From positions 1-64,000 of the forward strand of contig NZ_AHMO02000008.1 in the NCBI RefSeq assembly GCF_000243715.2: a stretch of DNA of 64,000 nt. The letters are read 5' to 3'. Positions 19,479-28,453 of the stretch are shown here, in pieces. The first letter of the stretch is position 1, and every line of letters begins with the position of its first letter. Source of the DNA: Leptospira broomii serovar Hurstbridge str. 5399 (GTDB taxonomy: Bacteria; Spirochaetota; Leptospiria; Leptospirales; Leptospiraceae). A model generated the notes under the pieces. That model saw only the letters and a list, made by a program, of their open reading frames with translations, was not told the origin of the DNA and searched no databases. The translations under genes and the position numbers were made by a program.

Positions 19479-20146
19479 CGGGATTCTCCCAAAAGACGAT
19501 TGAGCTGTTCCAAAATGAAACGCTGCTTTTCTTCGTCGGATAATTCGGCTTTAACCGTAACGGAACCGTCCGGATTCGTAATCGTTTTAAGAGCGATCGG
19601 AGGCTGTAGATCCTTAGGCTGGATTCTCCCCGTAAACTGGATCTGCAAATCCGCAATCCGATCGGCATCGACCGAATTATCTTTGGACAGAAATTCCGGA
19701 GATAGACGCCCAGTCAAAACGACTCCGGAAGGCTCCCCGTTATAGGTCGAGGATCTTTGCCCTTGCAAAGTGAGTAATCCGGTCGCAGGATCGATCGCGG
19801 TAACTGTCGCGGTTAAATTACCTTTCAATTTTCCTAAAGACTTTATCTTTCCTTTATTCTTTCTGACAATGCTTCTATCGTTGTTATACGAAGGGTTGTC
19901 CGGAATGATTTTCTTATCCGGCACCGCTTTGATCGTGATGTTTTCGTCCGCCGTAGATTCTATTTCGAATTCGGCGTTAAAACCTTCTTTCAGTCGGACG
20001 AATACTGCGGTTCCGACCTTAATATTTTGCGATCTTGAATACGGATTCTTATCCTGCCATTGAGATAGTTCTTGAGCGGCAACGGCAAAGAAGGCCCCTA
20101 AAGAAAATAACAGAACGGCAAGTCTTTTAATTCCGATACGAAACAT
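19475..20146 (-). CDS. flgH: flagellar L-ring protein FlgH without a lipoprotein cysteine
   Basis: The product has 223 residues. The FlgH core is clear (VGTAVFVRLKEGF; SLGKLKGNLTATVTAI; LTGRLSPEFLS; IQFTGRIQP). The signal peptide ends AVAAQ, which looks like a signal peptidase I site, and there is no Cys anywhere in the protein. Typical FlgH is a lipoprotein anchored in the outer membrane. Loss of the lipid anchor fits a periplasmic flagellum that does not cross the outer membrane. Overlaps flgI by 4 nt and follows flgA by 1 nt. Confidence 0.9.
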   Translation of the reverse strand: MFRIGIKRLAVLLFSLGAFFAVAAQELSQWQDKNPYSRSQNIKVGTAVFVRLKEGFNAEFEIESTADENITIKAVPDKKIIPDNPSYNNDRSIVRKNKGKIKSLGKLKGNLTATVTAIDPATGLLTLQGQRSSTYNGEPSGVVLTGRLSPEFLSKDNSVDADRIADLQIQFTGRIQPKDLQPPIALKTITNPDGSVTVKAELSDEEKQRFILEQLNRLLGESR

Positions 20147-20147
20147 C

Positions 20148-21056
20148 TTAATTTTCTAATAATACCGTATTCTTTTCCACTACGCGAGCCGTTAATTTCC
20201 CTTCCTTAGCATGAGAGGAAACTTCCACCAATTCTCCGACGTTCCCGGACGTCAGCGCTTTCGTTTTCGCTTTTACTACCAAGTTGCCGCGCGTATAAAC
20301 CAACTGTATATCTCCGCCTCGCTGGACGTCGTACAAAAAACGAACATGCTTCCGACGCAGAAGTTCCCCCACCTGTAGATCTTTTAGAGCAGTCGATCCC
20401 ACGCTTTCAATTCCGATCCCGTCGGTAAACGCTTCTTCAAGAAAAACGCTGCGTTCTTCCAGGGAATCCGCATCCAATTTTTGGCCTTTCAATACGGTCT
20501 TCTTCGCAAAGAATACGGAGGCCCTCTTCTCGATTTTGAATTTGATTCTTTGAGTATGAACTTTTCTTTGCTGAAAATAAAAATCCAGGGAGGCGACGAT
20601 CTGTCCCGCGTGAATTACCTGCGGTAGTCCGGCCCACCGCAGATCGACTCCGGAAGCAGGAACCGATCGTTCTCCGTCTAAATACGTTATGCGATATTCT
20701 GTCCCCTTTTCCTGGGTGAGTTTAGCGATCTCCTTAGAGACGCTATCCTCCAAATCCTTGGAATCCAGTTCGGAATTCAGGGGTAAAATCAAAGTTTCTT
20801 TTCCGGAAACCGAAACATTCGGAAAAAGTTTCTGAATATCTTCCGGTCTGATTAGAACGGGAGATTCAAGATTTCGTAATACTATTTTGTCCTGCATCCG
20901 ATCCGGGATTTTTGCGATTTCCGAAAGTAGGACTTCTTTTTTTTCGGTGAGTAATTTCCCGCGCAGATAAACCGCATCCATGGCAAATACGTCCCCGGCT
21001 CCAATCCATACGATTCCGAACGCAAAGAGCAAAATGCCGGGAAAACGAAAACTCAT
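20148..21056 (-). CDS. flgA: FlgA, P-ring assembly chaperone
   Basis: The product has 302 residues with a signal peptide. The C-terminal SAF-type domain contains VFFAKKTVLKGQKLDADSLE and LLRRKHVRFLYDVQRGGDIQ. These are the regions conserved in FlgA, which helps FlgI assemble in the periplasm. The N-terminal half is less conserved. Lies 5 bases after flgG and directly before flgH. Confidence 0.85.
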   Translation of the reverse strand: MSFRFPGILLFAFGIVWIGAGDVFAMDAVYLRGKLLTEKKEVLLSEIAKIPDRMQDKIVLRNLESPVLIRPEDIQKLFPNVSVSGKETLILPLNSELDSKDLEDSVSKEIAKLTQEKGTEYRITYLDGERSVPASGVDLRWAGLPQVIHAGQIVASLDFYFQQRKVHTQRIKFKIEKRASVFFAKKTVLKGQKLDADSLEERSVFLEEAFTDGIGIESVGSTALKDLQVGELLRRKHVRFLYDVQRGGDIQLVYTRGNLVVKAKTKALTSGNVGELVEVSSHAKEGKLTARVVEKNTVLLEN

Positions 21057-21061
21057 ATTAT

Positions 21062-21859
21062 TTAACGCTTCAGACCTATCGCAGTCGAAAGCATGTTATC
21101 CGAAGTCTGGATCGCCTTCGAATTGGATTCATAAGCCCTTTGTGCGACTATCATATTCACCATTTCTTCCACGATCTTAACGTTGGACATTTCCAAAAAT
21201 CCTTGAAGGACGTTACCGAAACCTTCCATCCCCGGTGTTCCCGGAATCTCGGGACCGGAGGCAACCGTTTCTTGGAAGAGGTTTTTACCGATTGCTTGAA
21301 GGCCGGCTGGGTTTACGAATCGATATAATTCAATCTGACCGATTACCGTCGGACGAACATCCGAACCTATTTTGACGGTGACTTCCCCCTGCTCCGAAAT
21401 CATCAAAGTGTTTAAGATAGCGCCTTCGGGAAGTATGATCGGAGGTTCCAAAAGGTACCCGTTGGAGGTCACTACCTGCTGGTTCGAATCGATCTTGTAA
21501 GAACCGTCTCTTGTGAAAGCGAAGCTTCCGTCCGGCATTTGTATTTTAAAGAAACCCATCTCGCTCGTGATAGCCAAATCTAGCTTATTGCCGGTAGCCT
21601 GAAATGAACCTATTTCGAATAGCTTCTGAGAGGCCGCGGCTCGAACTCCGTGTCCCACGTTCACACCGGTAGGAATTTCGCTAACCGAAGTCGCTGGAGT
21701 TCCAGCCAGAACCATATGCTGGTAAACTAAGTCTTCGAAGTCCGCTCGGTTCTTTTTAAAACCCGTCGTATTTACGTTAGCGAGGTTATTGGAAATAGTA
21801 TCAATATGGAATTGCTGGGCGATCATTCCGGTCGCCGCGGTCCAAAGGGATCGCATCAT
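21062..21859 (-). CDS. flgG: flagellar distal rod protein FlgG
   Basis: The product has 265 residues, the usual length. N-terminal SLWTAATGMIAQQ with [15 protein letters not shown], and C-terminal EMSNVKIVEEMVNMIVAQRA and LSTAIGLKR, are the standard FlgG ends. GAGG precedes the ATG at 21859. It leads the operon. A sigma28-like -10 element lies just upstream. Confidence 0.95.
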   Translation of the reverse strand: MMRSLWTAATGMIAQQFHIDTISNNLANVNTTGFKKNRADFEDLVYQHMVLAGTPATSVSEIPTGVNVGHGVRAAASQKLFEIGSFQATGNKLDLAITSEMGFFKIQMPDGSFAFTRDGSYKIDSNQQVVTSNGYLLEPPIILPEGAILNTLMISEQGEVTVKIGSDVRPTVIGQIELYRFVNPAGLQAIGKNLFQETVASGPEIPGTPGMEGFGNVLQGFLEMSNVKIVEEMVNMIVAQRAYESNSKAIQTSDNMLSTAIGLKR

Positions 21860-21879
21860 AGGTGTGTACCTCTGTTTTT

Positions 21880-21887
21880 TTATCGGC
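21880..21887 (-). promoter_or_regulatory. possible sigma28 (FliA) -10 element of the flgG operon
   Basis: On the minus strand the bases read GCCGATAA, an exact match to the sigma28 -10 consensus, 21 nt before the flgG ATG. The -35 at the expected 11-bp distance (TAGGGAAA) matches TAAAGTTT poorly. The assignment is tentative. Confidence 0.3.
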
Positions 21888-22079
21888 TAAATTCGGAATT
21901 TCCCTAGGAATTCCTCCTTTTTTTAATCGGAAGACCAAGGACAGAACGTTGATGAGCGGAGTTTCCACGTTATAGTGAAAGATTCTCATGCTATTAGTGT
22001 ATTTTCCTCTACATCGGGGATATCAGTGTTTCCTCTAACCCAGCTGCCATCCCGATCGTGCAACTTCTGTCTTCTGCAC

Positions 22080-22218
22080 GGGCGGCCCCCTCCACTTCGT
22101 TCCGGGTCACGCTGCTCCGGGCTCCGCTTTCGCTCCGGTCTCAGCGACTTTTTTCTCAACTTATAAACCGTTATCCGCAAACGCTGCGACTGCTTCGCAC
22201 CCTACACATCGTTGCCGC
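22080..22218. repeat. 139-bp dispersed repeat, copy 2
   Basis: Matches 295-433 over its whole length, in the same orientation, from GGGCGGCCCCCTCCACTTCG to CATCGTTGCCGC. It lies in an 838-base gap between flgG and a DNA-methylase-like gene. No coding sequence is supported in this gap; it holds this repeat and the hairpin element that follows. Confidence 0.75.
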
Positions 22219-22389
22219 TAGCAGAGGATTGAAGCTGCGCGACGTTGGAAAAAATGGCAACTTCCCGTGAAGCAGTTTCTTTATCGCGGAACAGCCGACA
22301 TGTCGATTAAAAGTGGTTAGAGTTTCGGTATTAGATGCAATGAATTCTTTCGGAGCTCCAAAGGTCATGAGCATGAAGAGTGGAATTTA

Positions 22390-22525
22390 CTTAAAAAACC
22401 CCGCCCTTTGGGTGGGGGCCGGAGCGGAGCGGTGGAAAAATTCCTGTACCACAAAATAATTCTCCTGACAAGAAGTTTTTCTAAATGAAATCTGTTGGAG
22501 CTCCCACGCAGAAGACGGAAGACCG
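22390..22525 (-). repeat. hairpin/palindrome repeat element (inverted copy)
   Basis: Read on the minus strand, a palindrome-like GTGGGAGCTCCAACA is followed about 80 bases later by CGCTCCGGCCCCCACCC and a GC-rich hairpin. This is the same two-part layout as the elements at 35940-36319, 47230-47345, 61423-61545 and 61630-61755. It is non-coding. Confidence 0.65.
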
Positions 22526-22697
22526 AAACCGGACACACAAGTCTAAAAGCGGACCAATATTTTATACATCGAACCAATTTAGCCTAAAGCAGGAACCTTT
22601 GAACCTAGTTTCTGTTATCCCCTAAATTTGCAGGTCTCAGTTCTTTTTCCACCTATATCTAACATCTAACTTCTGTCTTCAGTCCTCTGAATCTACT

Positions 22698-23849
<1,152 letters not shown>

Positions 23850-24056
23850 TCCTGTCCGCCTTCTTTTACTTTCTCTATTCGGAATGTAAGAAGGTTTTCC
23901 TCGGAGCTTTTCCTCGAAAGATTCCGGGACATAAAATTGAAAGGTAGGAAGTTCCCTTTACTGCTTGTCTACGTCGACTACAGGAAAAATTCTGCAAATA
24001 AGATACGTAAACGTTTCCTACACGGAAACTCGGAAAAATTTTTCAGAGAACGTAAC

Positions 24057-24569
24057 ATGATTCCAGCGACCGAAGTAAAAGCCTATTACGAGGAATTTCT
24101 TTCCGAGAAAAAAACGAATCGTTGGTGGGAACTAGCTGGATATTATATCGGCTACGGATCCTACCTCGTTTGTTTTTGGATCGTCTTCGGCTTAAAGAGG
24201 GAAAATCCGTTATTCTCTAGCTTGTTTTTCTTCGGCTTGTTCACTCGATTTGCAAGCTTAATGATCGGCCAAGTTTTTTTGGTGCCGAAAGTTTTTCTTC
24301 GATTGCTCTCCCTCGAAAAAGAGGAAAGCGATCTTGCGTGGCTAACGATCCTGAATTATAAGGATGAAATCGTCGGAAGATTGGCTCGTAATGTTTATGG
24401 TTGGAATGATCCAAGCGATTTATTCGAAATGGATAGGGACGCACTTTCTAGATTCGTAAAGGAAAAGACTTCGACGGACTGGAGAAAGATAGGTAGAAAC
24501 TTTCTACTACTTTATTTTCCCTCTCTTCTTTTCACATTATACCTCACGTATATAGCGTGGCTTGAATGA
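24057..24569 (+). CDS. small membrane protein of unknown function
   Basis: From the ATG at 24057 the product has 170 residues; a longer start at 23937 adds 40 basic residues that look non-native. Two central hydrophobic segments (about residues 28-75 in the short form) and one near the C-terminus suggest a membrane protein. The charged middle contains DPSDLFEMDRDALSRFVKEK. I recognise no family. It overlaps the next gene by 4 nt, so the two are probably co-translated. Confidence 0.65.
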   Translation: MIPATEVKAYYEEFLSEKKTNRWWELAGYYIGYGSYLVCFWIVFGLKRENPLFSSLFFFGLFTRFASLMIGQVFLVPKVFLRLLSLEKEESDLAWLTILNYKDEIVGRLARNVYGWNDPSDLFEMDRDALSRFVKEKTSTDWRKIGRNFLLLYFPSLLFTLYLTYIAWLE

Positions 24570-25420
24570 AAGGAGTCGTTTTTTTTATCCTTACGGCCTT
24601 CTTCCTCCTGCTGTCTTGCGGAAATAGAAAGGAAATACCTCTTCCCGAAGAAAAACTGGCGGAAGTCCCCGGAAGAAAAACCTGCCTAATTTTTTCGGAG
24701 TTGGAAACTGAAGAAACGCTTCTAGTCAATCCTAGCTATTGCAAAGGGAGCGTTCCACCTCTGCACCTCTTCCATCCCATGATCGCACTGGCTGCGCTGG
24801 AATCCGGCTCGCTCAAGGAGCCCGATGCGCCTTATAAATGGGACAAAACGAAATATCCGTACATTCGTTGGCAAAAGGATCAAAATTTAAGAACGGCGCT
24901 CGCTTCTTCTACGGTTTGGTATTTTCAAAAATTGTTAACCGAAACTACCGGAATCAAGGCGCAAAACTGGTTGGTAGGCGCGGATCTACCTAGACCATCA
25001 AATCTCGAAAATGGCCGAGCATTCTGGATGGATGGGGACTACACTTTAAACGGAGAAGAGTTATTCTTTTTTCTAAAGAAACTTGTTACCCGAAAATTAT
25101 CCGTAAGGGAAAAGAACTCGTCCATCGTCCTTTCCGGATTAGAAAGAACGCCTGGAGAAGTCAGTAATTCTACCGGAATCCATAGATTGGCGGGAAATTG
25201 GGGGAATGCGGATAAATTTTACTCGGATTCCGGATCCGCATATAGCGGGGGACGAAGTATCTCCCTATTTTGGTTCTATTGGAAGTTTCCGGATAAATCG
25301 GTTTTATTTCTTTCCCGAATCGAGAGCGAATCCGAGACCTTATCGCCATTGGAAGCGGCTCGGTATGGAACCGAATTTTTAAGAGCGAACGGCATTTGGG
25401 AAAAATTTCTTTCTCGTTAG
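24566..25420 (+). CDS. class D beta-lactamase-like lipoprotein lacking catalytic residues
   Basis: The product has 284 residues with a lipobox ending LLLSC at residue 18. The OXA/BlaR-type fold is visible: LAALESG aligns with the IALETG that follows the active site; KWD and DQNLRTALASSTVWYFQKL align with KWD...DHTLRSAFKYSVVWVYQEL; and FWMDGDYTLNGEELFFFLKKL aligns with the FWLEGQL region. However, the Ser-x-x-Lys site is HLFH (residues 67-70) and the Lys-Thr-Gly site reads LAG (208-210). Only the SxV motif (STV, 115-117) remains. It should not hydrolyse beta-lactams by the known mechanism. It may bind peptidoglycan or a partner in the periplasm. Confidence 0.8.
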   Translation: MKGVVFFILTAFFLLLSCGNRKEIPLPEEKLAEVPGRKTCLIFSELETEETLLVNPSYCKGSVPPLHLFHPMIALAALESGSLKEPDAPYKWDKTKYPYIRWQKDQNLRTALASSTVWYFQKLLTETTGIKAQNWLVGADLPRPSNLENGRAFWMDGDYTLNGEELFFFLKKLVTRKLSVREKNSSIVLSGLERTPGEVSNSTGIHRLAGNWGNADKFYSDSGSAYSGGRSISLFWFYWKFPDKSVLFLSRIESESETLSPLEAARYGTEFLRANGIWEKFLSR

Positions 25421-25568
25421 CACCGCCTTCTAGACATTCGCTTTCTTTTTCAAAATCCTATCTCCTCGAAAAGATTCTACTTTTCTTCGAAAACGCTCGG
25501 TTTGAAAATGGAACCGATCTATTTCGTTCGAAGAAAATTTTTCTAGGCTAACGGATCGCCGATTCTTA

Positions 25569-27752
25569 ATGAAACGTAACGCATTTTACTATATTCTTCT
25601 TATAATTCTCTTCTTCTTAGTTTTTCTAGTCATATTAAATTTCGGTGAAAAGTTAGAAGCGGAAATTCCCGCTCCGATCGTTTCCCGAAATTCGACCGGC
25701 GGATCCGTCGTATTGCTCGATCGGTCGACGATCGCAATCTCGAATACGGTCGACAAGTTGACCAAAGGTTTGAAAGAGCCTCTCGCGATTCTTCTGTTTC
25801 AAATCGGTCTCGTATTGGTCGCGACAAGAATATTCGGAAAACTTGCCGTCTCGATCGGACAACCCTCGGTGATCGGAGAAATTCTGGCCGGTATTTTATT
25901 AGGTCCTTCCTTATTCGGAGCCCTATTTCCGGACGCTTACTCGTTCGTATTCCCGAAAGCTTCATTAGGTATTTTGCAATTACTAAGCCAAATCGGTTTG
26001 GTTTTCTTTATGTTTATTGTAGGCATGGAGTTGGATTTAAAGATTCTAAGGAACCAGGCCGACTCGGCGATCTTAATTTCACACGCAAGCATACTACTAC
26101 CCTTCTTATTAGGCGGAATGTTAGCGCTTTCCTTTTACGGAAGATTAGCGCCGGAAGGAATTAGCTTCCTTTCCTTTTCGCTTTTTATGGGAATCGGGAT
26201 GAGTATCACCGCCTTTCCTGTTCTGGCGAGAATCGTACAGGAAAAGGGACTTACTAAAACAAAATTAGGAGGACTAGCGTTAACCTGCGCCGCCTCCGAC
26301 GATCTGACAGCCTGGTGCCTACTCGCTTGCGTAATCGCTCTCGTTCAAGCTGGCGGACTCTTACCCGGCTTAATGACTATTCTTTTGGCGCTGATTTACA
26401 TTCTTTTTATGTGGAAGTTGGTTCTTCCTTGGATGCGGAGAGCGGGCAATATATTTACAAATAGAGAGGCTTTTACCAAGACTGCGGTTGCTTTTTTCCT
26501 ACTATTTCCGATCGGATCCGCTTGGATAACCGAATCGATCGGTATCCATGCGTTATTCGGCGCGTTTCTCGCCGGAGTAGTCATGCCTGATCGACCGAAA
26601 CTGAGAACACTCTTAGCCGAAAAAGTCGAGGACGTCAGTACTGCGATTTTCCTTCCCCTATTTTTCGCATTAACCGGCATACGCACTCAGATCGGATTAT
26701 TAAACGAAGGAAACCTATGGTGGGACTTTGCATGGGTATTAGCCGTTGCGATTCTTGGGAAATTCGCAGGCAGTGCGATCGCCGCAAGATTATCCGGTAA
26801 AACTTGGAAGGATTCGCTATCCCTGGGCGCGCTGATGAACACTCGAGGACTAATGGAACTCATAGTTCTGAACATCGGATACGATCTTGGCATCCTCTCT
26901 TCTCAAGTGTTTTCGATGATGGTTCTCATGGCCCTCGTAACCACCTTTATGACCGGCCCTTCCTTAAACCTGATTGAAAGAATATTCGCATCCCCGCGAA
27001 AGGATCCGAAAGGAGGAGGAATTCTAGTCGCATTCGCTCTCCATTCGCGAGGAATCGACCTGCTTCGATTAGCCAATGGGTTATTTCCGGCCGGTAACAA
27101 AGCTAAGGAAGTCACGGCCTTACACATGAGTCCTGACTCGTCCATTTCCCGAAAGGTAGCGCAACGATACGAAAAAACCAGCTTTGAGCCCCTGCATAAA
27201 CTTTCGAAAGAATTAGGCCTGAAACTTAAAACTTTGTACAAGCCCTCCGATAACGTCACGAAAGACATTCTGAAGACAATTCAATCAGGAAATTATAATA
27301 TATTTCTAACTGGCGGAGCTAGATCTTTATTCAGCGACGACGTCTTAGGAGGGAAAATTCGCACGTTACTTTCCGAATCCAACGGTAATGCGGGAATTTT
27401 AGTGGCCGAAAAACTAGGAAATCTCGATCGTATAACAGTGGCGATGTATTCCGAAGCCGATTCAAAGCTATTGACTTTTGCATGCAGATTGGCGAAGAAC
27501 CTCGGGTCCAAGGTTTCCGTTTGGGATCCCAGAGGAGCAGTTCAAAGATTAACCCAAAAAGACAGAAATCTAATTAAGAAGGAAATGATTCCGATTTTGA
27601 GGGAATCCGATCCGGTCGTTTTGGGAGAAGCAGATTTGATTCTTTGTAATTTGGAGACATGGGAAGAAGAACCCGAACTTCGCAATTGGGAACTTTCCGA
27701 AGGTTCAGGTTTATTCCTGATCCGTTTTTCCAAAGAAATCGAATTTCTTTAG
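25569..27752 (+). CDS. CPA2-family cation:proton antiporter
   Basis: The product has 727 residues. After an unusual N-terminal helix and a polar stretch, the antiporter core begins at about residue 75. Marker segments are QPSVIGEILAGILLGPSLFG, LVFFMFIVGMELDLKIL, TCAASDDLTAW (the paired Asp of the transport site) and MNTRGLMELIVLNIG. The last 240 residues form a soluble domain like the nucleotide-binding or universal-stress domains of CHX-type carriers. It probably exchanges K+ or Na+ for protons. It converges on kdpE with a 4-base overlap of the stop codons, and potassium handling links the two loci. Confidence 0.85.
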   Translation: MKRNAFYYILLIILFFLVFLVILNFGEKLEAEIPAPIVSRNSTGGSVVLLDRSTIAISNTVDKLTKGLKEPLAILLFQIGLVLVATRIFGKLAVSIGQPSVIGEILAGILLGPSLFGALFPDAYSFVFPKASLGILQLLSQIGLVFFMFIVGMELDLKILRNQADSAILISHASILLPFLLGGMLALSFYGRLAPEGISFLSFSLFMGIGMSITAFPVLARIVQEKGLTKTKLGGLALTCAASDDLTAWCLLACVIALVQAGGLLPGLMTILLALIYILFMWKLVLPWMRRAGNIFTNREAFTKTAVAFFLLFPIGSAWITESIGIHALFGAFLAGVVMPDRPKLRTLLAEKVEDVSTAIFLPLFFALTGIRTQIGLLNEGNLWWDFAWVLAVAILGKFAGSAIAARLSGKTWKDSLSLGALMNTRGLMELIVLNIGYDLGILSSQVFSMMVLMALVTTFMTGPSLNLIERIFASPRKDPKGGGILVAFALHSRGIDLLRLANGLFPAGNKAKEVTALHMSPDSSISRKVAQRYEKTSFEPLHKLSKELGLKLKTLYKPSDNVTKDILKTIQSGNYNIFLTGGARSLFSDDVLGGKIRTLLSESNGNAGILVAEKLGNLDRITVAMYSEADSKLLTFACRLAKNLGSKVSVWDPRGAVQRLTQKDRNLIKKEMIPILRESDPVVLGEADLILCNLETWEEEPELRNWELSEGSGLFLIRFSKEIEFL

Positions 27753-28453
27753 AAATTTGCAGGCTGATCTTCCGCTTTTAAATAATACCCTACTCCCGGT
27801 TCGGTAATTAATATTTCCGGTTTACTCGGATCTGTTTCGATTTTTTTCCGAATCTGATTCACATAGACGCGCAAATAACCGGCCTCCGAGATTTGATTCG
27901 GACCCCAGAGTTCCTTAAGAATTTGCGTCTGAGTGATAATTTTACCCGGATACGTAGCGAGCAATTTGAGGAAAGAATACTCCGTCGGAGTCAAGCGAAC
28001 ATCCTTTCCGGATTTCGTTACTCGTCTCGTTCCAAAATCCAATTCTAGATTTCCTATCTTCACTTTAACGTCCGTTTTTTCGGGTGAAGAATGACGAAGA
28101 AGCACGCGAATCCTAGCTAAAAATTCGCCCACTCCGAAAGGCTTGGTCAGATAATCGTCGGCCCCGGCATCTAACAAATGAATCTTATCTTTTTCGGAAT
28201 CTTTAACGCTTAGTACTAGAACGGGAACCTTGGCGCCGGATTCCCGTATTTGAATGAGAAATTCCTCGCCGCCTCTCTCCGGCAAACCTAAATCTAAAAC
28301 GACTACGTCGGGTCGGACCATATAAAATTTAGCTAATGCATCTTCTACAGAAACGGCTTCCTCTAATTTATATCCTTCCGGTTCGCAGGCCATTCTTAAT
28401 AATCTGCGAATTTGAACTTCGTCATCGATGACTAAAATGACCGGACTACCCAA
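27749..28453 (-). CDS. kdpE: KdpE response regulator
   Basis: The product has 234 residues. The receiver domain has VIDDE, the phospho-acceptor Asp in VVVLDLGLPERGGEE, and DYLTKPF. The OmpR-type winged helix contains LTPTEYSFLKLLATYPGKI and YLRVYVNQIRKKIE. It activates the kdp operon when phosphorylated by KdpD. Its start lies 8 nt inside the end of kdpD, so both are made from one message. Confidence 0.95.
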   Translation of the reverse strand: MGSPVILVIDDEVQIRRLLRMACEPEGYKLEEAVSVEDALAKFYMVRPDVVVLDLGLPERGGEEFLIQIRESGAKVPVLVLSVKDSEKDKIHLLDAGADDYLTKPFGVGEFLARIRVLLRHSSPEKTDVKVKIGNLELDFGTRRVTKSGKDVRLTPTEYSFLKLLATYPGKIITQTQILKELWGPNQISEAGYLRVYVNQIRKKIETDPSKPEILITEPGVGYYLKAEDQPANF

